DNA of 64,000 nt from JABSOG01 sp965277695 (GCA_965277695.1 CBDIDQ010000006.1:1-64000); one strand, 5' to 3'; shown: positions 42,585 through 51,451, counted from the stretch's first letter. Made by a program: numbers and translations. Notes: generated by a model from the sequence alone, not told the origin.

Positions 42585-42875
42585 AAGTAATGAAAATTGT
42601 GAATGTCTTAAGGGTTTGACGGGCTTTTCGAGTCACTGGAGTCCTTCGTTCCTAAAAATAAAAACATTTTGACCACGGACCAGGGCAGGATGCCCGTGGG
42701 TTAGATTATGCAGGAGCAATCATCTAGGCACGGAGATACGGAGAAAAACAACGTCAAAAGGCAACGACTTTTAAATCTTTGCTTTTGACCTTCTCCGTGC
42801 GTCCGTGTCTCCGTGGTGAGTGCTTTTGATTGTAAAGAACGAAGCGCTCCAAATACCTGAACAGCCCACAGCCCG
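42585..42875. repeat. Long palindromic MITE-like element, copy 2, carrying a nested ~49-bp hairpin insertion
   Basis: This copy matches 27773-28033 closely, from CTTAAGGGTTTGACGGGCTT to GAACGAAGCGCTCCAAATACC. Inside the inner arm, directly after GACCACGGA, about 49 bases starting CCAGGGCAGGATGCCC and ending CAATCATCTAGG are inserted. They contain the hairpin GGGCA/TGCCC and resemble the CAGGATGCC repeats at 16202. The element lies between holA and nadD. Confidence 0.8.
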
Positions 42876-42957
42876 CATAACGGTAGTGCCAAAAGAAAAG
42901 ACTTTAAATCAATAGTTATACTGAATAATTAACAGTTAAAAAATTAAGAGCAGATCA

Positions 42958-43614
42958 ATGACCAAACCCCAACACAAGGCAATCGGCATTCTTGGTGGCA
43001 CTTTTGACCCGATTCATTTTGGTCATCTCAAACCCGCGCAACAAATTCTCAAGCAATTAGACTTGGCTGAAATTCGCCTGATGCCGAGTCACAAACCGCC
43101 ACATAAAGCGGGCACCAAAGCCACCAGCGAGCAACGGGCTGAAATGGTCCAACTCGCCTGTCAAGACTTGGCTGGTTTCTGTGTCGACCTAAGAGAACTG
43201 TCGCGGCAAGATCCCTCTTATACCCTAGTCACCCTGCAAAGCATACGTCAGGAATTGCCCGACACCCCGATCTGTTTTTTAATGGGCATGGACTCCTTGT
43301 TAACGTTCAAAAGTTGGTATCGCTGGGCGCAGATCTTAACCTTATGTCACTTGGTGGTCAGTTATCGTCCCGGCTGGAACCTTAATGCCGCTAACAAAGA
43401 CGCAGATATTATGGATGTGTTGGCTGCCCATCAGACAGATGACTTCAAGCAACTTCATCAGCAAAACAGTGGTTTGATTTATCTCGCTCAAATCGAACCA
43501 CTGGATATTTCGTCAACACAAATTCGCCAGAATGTTAAGGCTGGAGTGGATAATACCGGATTGCTGCCAGAGGCTGTGAATGCCTATCTGTTAGCTGAAA
43601 GCTTGTATTGTTGA
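42958..43614 (+). CDS. nadD: Nicotinate-nucleotide adenylyltransferase
   Basis: This 218-residue enzyme adenylates nicotinate mononucleotide in NAD synthesis. The nucleotidyltransferase motif is GILGGTFDPIHFGHL (GxFxPxHxGH), with substrate residues in MPSHKPPHK and FLMGMDSLLTF. The ISSTQIR motif near the C-terminus (LDISSTQIRQNV) is intact. Length is normal. In the E. coli order nadD directly follows holA; here a ~290-bp repeat separates them, so nadD may have its own promoter. Its stop is 2 bases from the convergent perM stop. Confidence 0.95.
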   Translation: MTKPQHKAIGILGGTFDPIHFGHLKPAQQILKQLDLAEIRLMPSHKPPHKAGTKATSEQRAEMVQLACQDLAGFCVDLRELSRQDPSYTLVTLQSIRQELPDTPICFLMGMDSLLTFKSWYRWAQILTLCHLVVSYRPGWNLNAANKDADIMDVLAAHQTDDFKQLHQQNSGLIYLAQIEPLDISSTQIRQNVKAGVDNTGLLPEAVNAYLLAESLYC

Positions 43615-43616
43615 TT

Positions 43617-44684
43617 TTACGACTCAACCACCTGCTCCTGAGTACTCGACCAAGCGCTTAACACCGCTTTAACTAACGCCGCCAACGGAATGGCAAAAAA
43701 CACTCCCCAGAAGCCCCACAGGCCGCCAAAAAACAGCACCGCAATGACGATAAACACCGGATTCAAATCAACCGCTTCGGAGAACAACAAAGGCACCAAC
43801 AGATTGCCGTCAAGCCCCTGAACGATGGTGTAAGCTATCATTGCATACCAAAAATCGCCAGTTGCGCCCCATTGTGCCAACCCGACTAAAACCACCGGGA
43901 TAGTTACCACCACAGCACCAATGTATGGCACCAGTACAGACAAGCCTACCAGTAGACCGAATAAAGCGGCGTAGCGCATATCAAAGACCGCCAGCACAAT
44001 ATAAGTGGCGACACCCACCACCACGATTTCAATCACTTTACCGCGAATGTAATTCATGATTTGGATGTTCATTTCGTTAGACACTTGGGTGATTAGGCGG
44101 CGGGTACTCGGTAATAGGGTTTTAAAACTGGCGACCAGCGTATCTTTATCTTTTAACATAAAGAAAATCATTAACGGCACCAAAATCAGATAAATCATCA
44201 GCGCGACCAAATCGACAATGGTTGAAAACGACGCACTCACCAGCTGTTGGCCTGAGTCAATCATCCAGGCATCGACTTTATCGAGCATCCATTGGATTTG
44301 TTCGCCATTGACGACTTGAGGATATTGTTCAGGTAATAATCTGAGGTAACTTTTGCCCTGCTCCAGCATCGCCGGTGCCTCAGCAATAAAATTACTGGCT
44401 TGCTGCCACAGGTTTGGCACTAAACCAATCATAATTGCGCTCATGGTGCTGACAAACAGCAGTAACACAATCGAAGTGGCGGCCGTGCGGGACACACCAT
44501 GGTTGGAGATTTTCGCCACTGGCCATTCGAGCAAATAGGCGATCACTACAGCCACCAGCACAGGTACCATAATATGCCCTACCCAATACAGCGTAATAGA
44601 GCCGATGATCAGCAAGAGAAAAAGGGTAACGGATTCAGGATCTGAAAACTTACGCTTGTACCAATCTACTAGAAATTCTACCAT
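43617..44684 (-). CDS. perM: AI-2E family transporter, PerM-like permease
   Basis: This 355-residue inner-membrane protein has seven or eight hydrophobic segments. The N-terminus IGSITLYWVGHIMVPVLVAVVIAYLLEWPVAKI and the C-terminal half (YAALFGLLVGLSVLVPYIGAVVV; VQGLDGNLLVPLLFSEAVDLNPV) are the PerM/UPF0118 signature. Family members include exporters of small molecules and sodium-proton antiporters; the substrate is not known here. The position divergent from bepA fits the E. coli perM-bepA pair, with a TusA-like gene just upstream (3 bases between stop and start region). Confidence 0.92.
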   Translation of the reverse strand: MVEFLVDWYKRKFSDPESVTLFLLLIIGSITLYWVGHIMVPVLVAVVIAYLLEWPVAKISNHGVSRTAATSIVLLLFVSTMSAIMIGLVPNLWQQASNFIAEAPAMLEQGKSYLRLLPEQYPQVVNGEQIQWMLDKVDAWMIDSGQQLVSASFSTIVDLVALMIYLILVPLMIFFMLKDKDTLVASFKTLLPSTRRLITQVSNEMNIQIMNYIRGKVIEIVVVGVATYIVLAVFDMRYAALFGLLVGLSVLVPYIGAVVVTIPVVLVGLAQWGATGDFWYAMIAYTIVQGLDGNLLVPLLFSEAVDLNPVFIVIAVLFFGGLWGFWGVFFAIPLAALVKAVLSAWSSTQEQVVES

Positions 44685-44687
44685 GGA

Positions 44688-44945
44688 TTAATTGTCCTTG
44701 CCCTGTATACAAAATTGAACATCAGGTGGGTTAAGTGCGGTTGTCGAGGTCATTGGATTGACAGTATACCTGAAACTTTGCTTATCGAGGTATCGCTTAA
44801 TGTCATTCATGCCTACCGGATCATCGACCAGCAGACACAATTGTTGTCCGGCCTCAAGCTGCTTTAGTAATTGTTTGGTTTTGACAAACAACCAAGGGCA
44901 TTTTAGTGCTCTGGCGTCAAAGTCTAGGGTCATAACAAAGCTCAT
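44688..44945 (-). CDS. TusA/SirA-like sulfur carrier family protein
   Basis: This 85-residue protein has the TusA fold signature LDFDARALKCPWLFVKTKQLLKQLEAGQ. The invariant Cys of the CPxP motif is present, but the second Pro is replaced (CPWL). TusA proteins carry persulfide sulfur for tRNA thiolation or regulate as SirA homologues; the altered motif makes a sideways role possible. An alternative start is the Met at residue 5 (44933). It lies directly upstream of perM on the same strand, as in many gammaproteobacteria. Confidence 0.8.
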   Translation of the reverse strand: MSFVMTLDFDARALKCPWLFVKTKQLLKQLEAGQQLCLLVDDPVGMNDIKRYLDKQSFRYTVNPMTSTTALNPPDVQFCIQGKDN

Positions 44946-45053
44946 TACATTTTTTGGCTTATTATCTGGATTTTAATCTATTAAAACAATCTCATTGTGA
45001 TTAAATTTACGTTATTCTTATTAATAAGATTATGTCAGACGGGACACGTTTTT

Positions 45054-45719
45054 ATGTCAGATCCAGGTGGTAAATACGATTTGCCAAAAAATCCAACGCT
45101 TAAAGATATTAACCTGTTTAAAAAAAGCCTTAACTGGGGCGAATTACCGCCCTTTTTTCATATGGTTGCTCAATCCCTTGGCGAGTCTGAGGGCTTGTTG
45201 ACCCACGGTTTTGACAACGCGATGAAAAGAATAGTCGACAAACGCAACTGGAATATTGAACTTTTGGGCGGCCACGTTGACAAAGATGGCACCATACATT
45301 GCGAAAACAAACCTCGATTGGCGATTTATCAGATATTTACTGAACGGGGTTTTGAATTACACGCCTACCCTTATGCCAAATCCAAAGAGATTGATCAATT
45401 CGTCAGAGACAATCGATTAATGGAATTTAGAGTATGGGATCCACACAATATGAAAATGTTGTTGCGGATTAACCAGCTACACAAATTTATTGATTTTTAT
45501 TTTCAGCGGGGTGATGAAGCCGACAAAGCACTGATCATTCATGCATTTAAATCTGTACATAGTGTGATCAACTTTCTTAAACAAGAACTGATCATACAAA
45601 AAGTGGATGGCGTCTCCATTCGCAAATATTATGACATGCAAGAAAAGCTAATCGGCAATGACCAAGATTCTATTTTAATGGCCGGTTTACAAGGTAACTT
45701 TACTATCGGTCCTCGTTAG
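45054..45719 (+). CDS. Conserved-looking hypothetical protein upstream of bepA
   Basis: I do not recognise a family. From the ATG at 45054 the product has 221 residues, is soluble, basic-acidic mixed and helix-rich at the C-terminus. Notable parts are PPFFHMVAQSLGESEGLLTHGF, LAIYQIFTERGFELHAYPYAKS and HKFIDFYFQRGDEADKALIIHAFKSVHSVINFLKQEL. The frame continues upstream to 44997, adding a hydrophobic stretch (IKFTLFLLIRLC). The start MSDPGGKYDL is preferred because GGGACA lies upstream and the extension would overlap the perM/tusA promoter region. bepA follows after 28 bases. Confidence 0.6.
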   Translation: MSDPGGKYDLPKNPTLKDINLFKKSLNWGELPPFFHMVAQSLGESEGLLTHGFDNAMKRIVDKRNWNIELLGGHVDKDGTIHCENKPRLAIYQIFTERGFELHAYPYAKSKEIDQFVRDNRLMEFRVWDPHNMKMLLRINQLHKFIDFYFQRGDEADKALIIHAFKSVHSVINFLKQELIIQKVDGVSIRKYYDMQEKLIGNDQDSILMAGLQGNFTIGPR

Positions 45720-45747
45720 AGGGTCAGATGACGCAAAAGGAGTTTTA

Positions 45748-47199
45748 ATGAGATCCAGGCTGTACGCAATTGTTGTTATTGCGGTGTTATGTTTTAACAT
45801 CATTGATCATCCGCTATATGCCGCAGACAACAAACTGCCCAACATAGGCTCAAATGCCCTCAGTACCCTGAGTTATGAAAAAGAAAAATTACTCGGTGAT
45901 GTGCTGATGCGCCAAACCCGGGCACAATTACCGGTCGATTATGACCCACTTATTAGCGGCTATATTAACACTCTTGGGAACAAACTAGTCAGCTTTGCCG
46001 ATGACATTCACTTCCCTTTTACCTTTTTCACCGTTAGAGACAGTTCAATTAACGCTTTTGCTTTTTTTGGTGGCCATGTTGCCGTCAATACCGGGTTAAT
46101 CGCCTTATCTGACAACGAAAGTGAGCTGGCATCGGTGCTCGCCCATGAAATTTCTCATGTGACCCAGCGCCATTTATCCCGGCGTATGGAATCACAAAAA
46201 CGTAATTCACCTTTGACTTTGGCCGGTTTGCTCGGTGGTATATTGTTAGCAGCAGTTAACCCAGAGGCCGGTATGGCGGCAATTATGACCACTCAGGCCA
46301 GTTCGCTACAATCTTCTATCAACTTTACCCGCTCCAATGAAAAAGAGGCTGACCGGATTGGGATTAAAATTCTTGCTATTGCCGGATTCGACCCTCATGG
46401 TGCGCCAGCGTTCTTTGACAAGCTTTCTGCCAAATATCGTTTTACCTCAACGCCACCAGCGTTTTTGATGACTCACCCTTTGCCTGAAAGCCGGGTTGCT
46501 GACTCCAAACTCAGAGCACAACGATATCCGAGGCCACCACAGCGGGTCTCTAAAGATTTCCAGCTGGTCAAAAGCCGGGTAAAAGCCCGTTATGAATTAA
46601 GTGGTAAGGCGGCTATTCGCCATTTTGAAGATCAGTTAAAAAACAAAACTTACGCCCTTAAAGAAGCCGCGTTATATGGATTAGCGTTGGCGCACAGTGA
46701 CTCGAACAATACCGCAGCGGCGGCTAAAATCATCAAGCAGTTATTGGCCAAATCACCTAAAAACCTGTTTTACATTGACACATACACCGATATTCTAACC
46801 AAGACAGAAAAGTTTGATCAAGCCCTGGCCTTTTTGGAGCAGCATTATAAATTACGCCCCAACAATCCAGTGATCACCATTAACTATGCCAGCGTCGCCA
46901 TCACCGCGAAAAAGCCGCAAATGGCGATAGATTTGTTGAATAGCTTCAAAATCAGTCATGGCGACAGTTATATTGCAACTGACCTGTTGATCAACGCTTA
47001 TGGTCAGATGCAAAATTTGACCAAGTATCATGAATTACGGGCAGAGAAATTTGCCTTATTATCACTGTATAGTCGTTCGATTGAAGAGTTGAATATTTCG
47101 TTGTCTAAGCTTGAGAGCGGTAAAAAGTTGGAATCCAAACGACTGACAGCGATGCAGGAACGCTACCGTTCACAGCTTGATCAAATAAAACGGCTTTAA
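45748..47199 (+). CDS. bepA: Periplasmic M48 metalloprotease/chaperone BepA (YfgC)
   Basis: This 483-residue protein has a signal peptide ending HPLYAAD. The M48 zinc motif HEISH (LASVLAHEISHVTQRH), the third ligand in NEKEADRIG and the conserved NAFAFFGGHVAVNTGL loop are intact. The C-terminal ~230 residues form TPR helices (LYGLALAHSDSN; AAKIIKQLLAKSPKNLFYIDTY; LAFLEQHYKLRPNNPVITINYA). BepA assists LptD/BAM assembly and degrades misfolded outer-membrane proteins. The perM-bepA-yfgD order is as in E. coli. Confidence 0.95.
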   Translation: MRSRLYAIVVIAVLCFNIIDHPLYAADNKLPNIGSNALSTLSYEKEKLLGDVLMRQTRAQLPVDYDPLISGYINTLGNKLVSFADDIHFPFTFFTVRDSSINAFAFFGGHVAVNTGLIALSDNESELASVLAHEISHVTQRHLSRRMESQKRNSPLTLAGLLGGILLAAVNPEAGMAAIMTTQASSLQSSINFTRSNEKEADRIGIKILAIAGFDPHGAPAFFDKLSAKYRFTSTPPAFLMTHPLPESRVADSKLRAQRYPRPPQRVSKDFQLVKSRVKARYELSGKAAIRHFEDQLKNKTYALKEAALYGLALAHSDSNNTAAAAKIIKQLLAKSPKNLFYIDTYTDILTKTEKFDQALAFLEQHYKLRPNNPVITINYASVAITAKKPQMAIDLLNSFKISHGDSYIATDLLINAYGQMQNLTKYHELRAEKFALLSLYSRSIEELNISLSKLESGKKLESKRLTAMQERYRSQLDQIKRL

Positions 47200-47305
47200 T
47201 TCTCCCGCTGATTTCACTAAAATAGCCCGTCAGATCATGGCGGGTATTGCATTTACCGTTAGCTCGCCCTGCTCACCGCTTTTATTCACTCGTTTGGGAA
47301 ATATT

Positions 47306-47656
47306 ATGTCACCTACTATCTATCATAATCCTCGTTGCTCTAAGAGTCGTCAGACACTGCAACTGTTGCAAGACAACAATATTGATGCCACTGTGGTGCA
47401 ATATTTAAAAGATGTTCCTGATGCCGCGCAAATTAAAGATTTGCTGAGCAAACTAGGCATGACCTCAGCGCAACAATTAATGCGTAACAAAGAAGCCATT
47501 TACAAAGAACTTAACCTCAAAGACCCAGCATTAACAGAAGACCAACTAATCCAAGCGATGATTGACAATCCTAAACTGATTGAGCGTCCGATTGTGATTA
47601 ATGGTGATGCGGCTAAAATCGGCCGTCCACCTGAGCAAGTGCTCGAACTGTTTTAA
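47306..47656 (+). CDS. yfgD: ArsC-family protein YfgD (glutaredoxin-dependent arsenate reductase-like)
   Basis: This 116-residue protein begins MSPTIYHNPRCSKSRQTLQLL, with the catalytic Cys in NPRCSKSR. It also has LIERPIVINGDAAKIGRPPEQVLELF, containing the arginine that holds arsenate. It is the ArsC/YfgD branch that accompanies bepA in many gammaproteobacteria; whether it truly reduces arsenate is not known. The start at 47306 is chosen by homology; upstream in-frame codons encode an unlikely extension. GGGAAATATT precedes. Confidence 0.9.
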   Translation: MSPTIYHNPRCSKSRQTLQLLQDNNIDATVVQYLKDVPDAAQIKDLLSKLGMTSAQQLMRNKEAIYKELNLKDPALTEDQLIQAMIDNPKLIERPIVINGDAAKIGRPPEQVLELF

Positions 47657-47658
47657 TA

Positions 47659-48270
47659 ATGTCGATTAACACGCCTATTAAAGTATTAGTCTTGTACTAT
47701 TCTCGTCATGGCTCGGTGCAGAGCATGGCGGGCAGAATTGCCTATGGTATTGAAAAAGCTGGTTGTGAGGCGGTATTGCGCACGGTACCCGTTTTATTTA
47801 CGAAAGCCGAGCAAGACCAAGCCAGTCAGGATGAAATAACACCTGATGACGCTTATGTCACCCAAGCTGATTTAAAGGACTGTCATGCCATTGCACTGGG
47901 CAGCCCAGCCCGGTTTGGCAACATGGCGGCACCGATGAAACACTTTTGGGAATCGACCTCAACCGCCTGGCTTAATGGCGAATTGATAGACAAACCCGCA
48001 GCCGTATTTACTTCTTCTGCATCGATGCATGGTGGTAATGAAACGGCGTTATTAACCATGATGTTGCCATTGCTGCATCATGGCATGTTGATTCAGGGTT
48101 TACCCTATTCTGAGCCTGCATTAAATGCCACCGTTACTGGCGGCACCCCTTATGGCGCTTCACATGTTGCCGGACTCACCAACAACCCACAGTTGGACCC
48201 CAACGAAGACAGCCTTTGTGTGGCAGCGGGTTTCCGCCTTGCCCAAATAACCAAAAAGTTAAACCACTGA
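47659..48270 (+). CDS. wrbA: NAD(P)H:quinone oxidoreductase, WrbA-type flavoprotein
   Basis: This 203-residue flavodoxin-fold protein has an FMN phosphate-binding loop YYSRHGSVQSMA, the flavin-contact SPARFGNMAAPMKHFWE and the FTSSASMHGGNETALLTM segment characteristic of WrbA. WrbA tetramers reduce quinones by two electrons to avoid semiquinones. It starts 2 bases after yfgD and overlaps the DUF2069 gene by one base (TGATG), so the four genes from bepA on form an operon. Confidence 0.92.
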   Translation: MSINTPIKVLVLYYSRHGSVQSMAGRIAYGIEKAGCEAVLRTVPVLFTKAEQDQASQDEITPDDAYVTQADLKDCHAIALGSPARFGNMAAPMKHFWESTSTAWLNGELIDKPAAVFTSSASMHGGNETALLTMMLPLLHHGMLIQGLPYSEPALNATVTGGTPYGASHVAGLTNNPQLDPNEDSLCVAAGFRLAQITKKLNH

Positions 48271-48710
48271 TGAATGATACTGCAACACCGAATCCTAACG
48301 CTAATGACGGCGACAACAACGAAAAACCCGTCAACACCCAATTGCTCAAGCAAATTACCCTGACAGGCTATTTCGGCTTATTAATCTTAATGCCAGTGTG
48401 GCTTATTTGGTTAAACCCAGCTGAGGGCATCAGCACTAAAGTCTCACTGGCATTATTCTGGCTGCCTCTATTTTTTCCAATGAAAGGCTTACTGCAAGGC
48501 AAACCCTATACCTATGCATGGGCTAACTTCGTGGTGATGTTAAACGTCATGCACAGCCTGACAACCCTGTGGGTGCTACCAGAAGACCTGATTTTTGCCA
48601 TACTCGAATTACTTTTCGCTACCATGATGTTCACCGCAGGCACCTATTATGCCCGCCACAAAGGCCGCGAATTGGGTTTGAAATTGCCCAAGTTGAAAGA
48701 TCAGAAGTAG
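48270..48710 (+). CDS. DUF2069 membrane protein
   Basis: This 146-residue inner-membrane protein has four hydrophobic segments (LTGYFGLLILMPVWLIWL; VSLALFWLPLFFPMKGLL; YAWANFVVMLNVMHSLTTLWV; ILELLFATMMFTAGTYYAR). The pattern GLLQGKPYTYAWANFVVMLY is typical of DUF2069 proteins next to wrbA. A hydrophilic Asn-rich N-terminus precedes the first helix. The ATG overlaps the wrbA stop. Function is unknown. A terminator lies 14 bases after the stop. Confidence 0.88.
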   Translation: MNDTATPNPNANDGDNNEKPVNTQLLKQITLTGYFGLLILMPVWLIWLNPAEGISTKVSLALFWLPLFFPMKGLLQGKPYTYAWANFVVMLNVMHSLTTLWVLPEDLIFAILELLFATMMFTAGTYYARHKGRELGLKLPKLKDQK

Positions 48711-48723
48711 CTTATTGCGCCTG

Positions 48724-48747
48724 AGGGCGGGTTTATATGCCCGCCCT
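48724..48747 (+). terminator. Hairpin terminator of the bepA-wrbA operon
   Basis: The perfect 8-bp stem AGGGCGGG / CCCGCCCT has an 8-base loop. The T-run after it is poor. Confidence 0.7.
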
Positions 48748-48849
48748 GCTCCATTATATGACCTCATGACATAACTCCTTGTAGATCAATAGTGTGGGAT
48801 TTATACTACCAACAAGATTTGCAAGCTAAAAGTACCGCTGGACCTGACA

Positions 48850-50403
48850 ATGACGCTTCCCCTAAAGTATCCCCTTGGCATTCAAACGTTTTCCGAAATA
48901 CGAGAAGAAAATTACCTTTATGTTGATAAAACGGCATTGATCTACGATTTAGTCAGTTCAGGTAAAGTTTGGTTTCTTTCGCGGCCTCGTCGCTTCGGCA
49001 AATCTCTGCTGGTCTCGACACTAGAAGCCTTGTTTAGTGGCCAAACAACCCTGTTTGAAGGGTTATTAATCACCAAAACCGACTATGACTTCACTGAGTA
49101 TCCAGTCATTATTTTGGAGTTTTCATCTGTTGATGTCAGTCACGCTGATGATTTGAAGCAATATATTATCAATGCCATCGATGACCACGCCAGTGATTAT
49201 GGTGTTACCCTTGAGCGGGATAGTTATGACCAACGTTTTGCCGAACTAGTTCGCAAACTCCATCAAAAAACCGAAAAAAAAGTGGTATTGCTAGTTGATG
49301 AATACGACAAACCCATTCTTGATAATCTGCTAACAGAAGCATTGAAACCAATAAAGACGGTCATGTCTCGGTTTTACTCGGTGGTCAAATCGCTCGACAA
49401 ACATTTGCGCTTTGTTTTCATCACAGGGGTTTCTAAGTTCTCTAAGGTATCAATCTTCTCCGGCATGAACAGCTTAACTGATATTTCAATGGACAGGCAA
49501 TATGCCACAATTTGCGGAATCACTCAGCAACAACTCGAAGCGCATTTCCCTGTCGCCATTGACCAACTAAGCACTGTTGAACAACTCGATAGATCCGCAA
49601 TGTTGGCAAAAATAAAACATTGGTATAATGGTTATCGATTTCATCATCTTGCCATGGGTGTTTACAATCCCTACTCTTTATTATCGTTATTTAGACATCA
49701 AGAATTTAAAAATTATTGGTTTGCTACTGGCACCCCAACCTTCCTGCTCGATTTATTGCAAACCAAAGAATACGATTTAAACAAACTCACTGAATTTGCC
49801 ATTGGAGCCAATGCTTTTGAAGCGGCTGATCCACAAAAAATGTCCATTCAATCAGTATTTGTGCAAACCGGTTACCTGACCATTAAAAGCTATAACAACT
49901 CTCTGTACAGCCTAGACTTTCCTAATTACGAGGTTAAAACCGCCTTCTATGATTCGGTGGCGACTCACTATAGCCATTTGGAAGAAGGTGAAGGTCAGAA
50001 TTATATCAGTCGGTTAGTTGAATCCCTGAACACTGGCGACCTAGAGGACTTTTTTGCCACTTTGGGCATATTTTTTGCCAATATTCCTTATGAATTAAAT
50101 GTCGATATGGAAAAGTATTATCAATCGTTATTTTACGCGGTATTCACGCTGATTGGTTTGAGCATTGACGCTGAGGTTCATACTAACAAAGGCCGCATTG
50201 ACTGTGTGCTGCAAACGGGCGATACCATTTATGTCATTGAGTTCAAGCTCAACGACACAAAAGAAGCCGCATTACAGCAGATCCACGATAAGCAATATGC
50301 GCAAAAATATCTAAACAGCGGTAAAAAAATTATCTTGCTTGGTGTTGAGTTTGATCAAGCATCTCGCAATATTGGTGAGTTTGTTCAGGAGTTTTTGAGC
50401 TGA
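48850..50403 (+). CDS. AAA-ATPase-like protein with C-terminal PD-(D/E)XK nuclease domain (DUF1703 type)
   Basis: This 517-residue protein begins PLGIQTFSEIREENYLYVDKTALIYDLV, the entry of the 'AAA-ATPase_like' family. The degenerate Walker A is SRPRRFGKSLLVSTL and Walker B is VLLVDEYDKP. The C-terminal domain has KGRIDCVLQTGDTIYVIEFKL, the Asp ... Glu-x-Lys core of a PD-(D/E)XK nuclease (DUF1703). These proteins are abundant in bacteria with many mobile elements and may act in recombination or defence; their role is unproven. The stop overlaps an antitoxin-like fragment, as described for the next entry. Confidence 0.88.
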   Translation: MTLPLKYPLGIQTFSEIREENYLYVDKTALIYDLVSSGKVWFLSRPRRFGKSLLVSTLEALFSGQTTLFEGLLITKTDYDFTEYPVIILEFSSVDVSHADDLKQYIINAIDDHASDYGVTLERDSYDQRFAELVRKLHQKTEKKVVLLVDEYDKPILDNLLTEALKPIKTVMSRFYSVVKSLDKHLRFVFITGVSKFSKVSIFSGMNSLTDISMDRQYATICGITQQQLEAHFPVAIDQLSTVEQLDRSAMLAKIKHWYNGYRFHHLAMGVYNPYSLLSLFRHQEFKNYWFATGTPTFLLDLLQTKEYDLNKLTEFAIGANAFEAADPQKMSIQSVFVQTGYLTIKSYNNSLYSLDFPNYEVKTAFYDSVATHYSHLEEGEGQNYISRLVESLNTGDLEDFFATLGIFFANIPYELNVDMEKYYQSLFYAVFTLIGLSIDAEVHTNKGRIDCVLQTGDTIYVIEFKLNDTKEAALQQIHDKQYAQKYLNSGKKIILLGVEFDQASRNIGEFVQEFLS

Positions 50404-50597
50404 GTAATAAATCTGGTGAAGTTAATCTGAGTCAAATACACATCAATTTGTCAGCCACATTTGAAAGTACGTTAGAAGCTGAGGCAAAAGCTCGACGTTC
50501 AGCAAAATGGCTGAAAGAAAACAAAGCGGGACTTCAAGCCCTAAATGATTTTGTTGATAAACAGGGTATGTTCAATCATAAAAGTAGAATGTGGTAA
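50400..50597 (+). pseudogene. CcdA-like antitoxin remnant lacking its N-terminus
   Basis: The frame reads NLSATFESTLEAEAKARRSAKWLKENKAGLQALNDFVDKQGMF, the toxin-binding C-terminal part of CcdA antitoxins. The N-terminal DNA-binding strand is missing, and the only possible start in frame is a CTG at 50400 that overlaps the stop of the AAA-like gene; otherwise the frame is open only to a TGA a few codons upstream. A recombination has probably joined the 3' end of the AAA-like gene to the middle of ccdA. Confidence 0.6.
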
Positions 50598-50788
50598 TAG
50601 CTCAGTTTAAAAAGCCGGGTGGTGATCCCGCTGATTCCATTTGCACACAATCACTTGACCAATTCGTTGCTTATGTAGCTTGCTCACCCTGCACCGTAAT
50701 ACTGTCATTTTTACTTTTGCCATTGTCAGGCAGATACACTATAGTAATAATACATATCAATGATATATACCATATTATCAAGAGGTAG
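50591..50788 (+). pseudogene. Possible CcdB toxin relic
   Basis: Overlapping the ccdA-like stop, as true ccdB genes do, the frame reads VIAQFKKPGGDP, similar to the MAQFDVYxNPGG start of CcdB. After about a dozen residues it no longer resembles CcdB and becomes hydrophobic. It is best read as a short ccdB relic; coding is doubtful. Confidence 0.3.
50754..50766. promoter_or_regulatory. Palindromic operator candidate of vapBC
   Basis: The perfect 13-base palindrome ATATCAATGATAT lies 26 bases before the vapB start, flanked by TAATAATA and TATTATC, which extend the dyad. VapB-type antitoxins autorepress by binding such sites. Confidence 0.6.
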
Positions 50789-50792
50789 ACAG

Positions 50793-51023
50793 ATGAATAC
50801 GGCTAAATTATTTCAAACCGGACGCTCTCAGGCGGTGCGCTTACCTAAAGATTTCAGAATGCCGGGTCAGGAGGTCAAAATCTATAAGCAAGGTAATAAA
50901 GTCATATTAGAACCACTCAATACCTCGTGGGAGGCTTTATTGATGTCACTTGATGAATTTCCGGATGACTTTATGCAAGATGGTCGAGAGCAACCTGAAA
51001 TGCAAAAAAGAGAAGACTTCTAA
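50793..51023 (+). CDS. vapB: VapB-type antitoxin (AbrB/SpoVT fold)
   Basis: This 76-residue antitoxin has the swapped-hairpin DNA-binding signature AKLFQTGRSQAVRLPKDFRMPGQEVKIYKQGNKVILEPL. A C-terminal tail (ALLMSLDEFPDDFMQDGREQP) follows, the part that blocks the VapC active site. The start at 50793 follows AGAGG. It overlaps vapC by one base (TAATG). A palindrome upstream fits autoregulation. Both genes look intact, unlike the ccd relic just before them. Confidence 0.93.
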   Translation: MNTAKLFQTGRSQAVRLPKDFRMPGQEVKIYKQGNKVILEPLNTSWEALLMSLDEFPDDFMQDGREQPEMQKREDF

Positions 51024-51430
51024 TGCAATATTTACTGGATACCGATACCTGCATTTATTTAATTAAAAAGAAGCCTGTTTCGGTTATCCAAAAGCTCACA
51101 GCGTTACCCACCAGTTCAGTAGCCTTGTCTGTCGTCAGTCTGTTTGAGTTGAAATTTGGTGTCGAAAATAGCCAACATCGTAAACAATCAGATAAAGCAC
51201 TGAATCATTTTATTGAATCAATACATTGTATATTACCAATGGATGAGTTGGCAGCCAGTCATGCCGCGAGGATCCGCGCCGACTTAAAAAACAAAGGCAC
51301 ACCCATTGGACCTTATGACCTATTGATTGCGGCTATTGCTTGGTCAAATAATCTGACGCTGGTAAGTAATAATAGCCACGAGTTCCAACGTGTTGACGGG
51401 TTAACACTGGAGAATTGGGTCGAAGTCTAA
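51023..51430 (+). CDS. vapC: VapC-type PIN-domain ribonuclease toxin
   Basis: This 135-residue PIN domain has the acidic active site: Asp in YLLDTDTCIYLI, Glu in SLFELKFGV, Asp in IGPYDLLIAAIA and Asn/Glu in VSNNSHEF. VapC toxins cleave tRNA or rRNA when freed from VapB. Length and motif spacing (YDLLIAA, LTLVSNN) are those of the FitB/VapC group close to Shigella/Salmonella VapC, which cuts initiator tRNA-fMet; that specificity is inference. It is the second gene of the operon. Confidence 0.93.
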   Translation: MQYLLDTDTCIYLIKKKPVSVIQKLTALPTSSVALSVVSLFELKFGVENSQHRKQSDKALNHFIESIHCILPMDELAASHAARIRADLKNKGTPIGPYDLLIAAIAWSNNLTLVSNNSHEFQRVDGLTLENWVEV

Positions 51431-51451
51431 GGTCAAGAAACGTGAGCCAAC

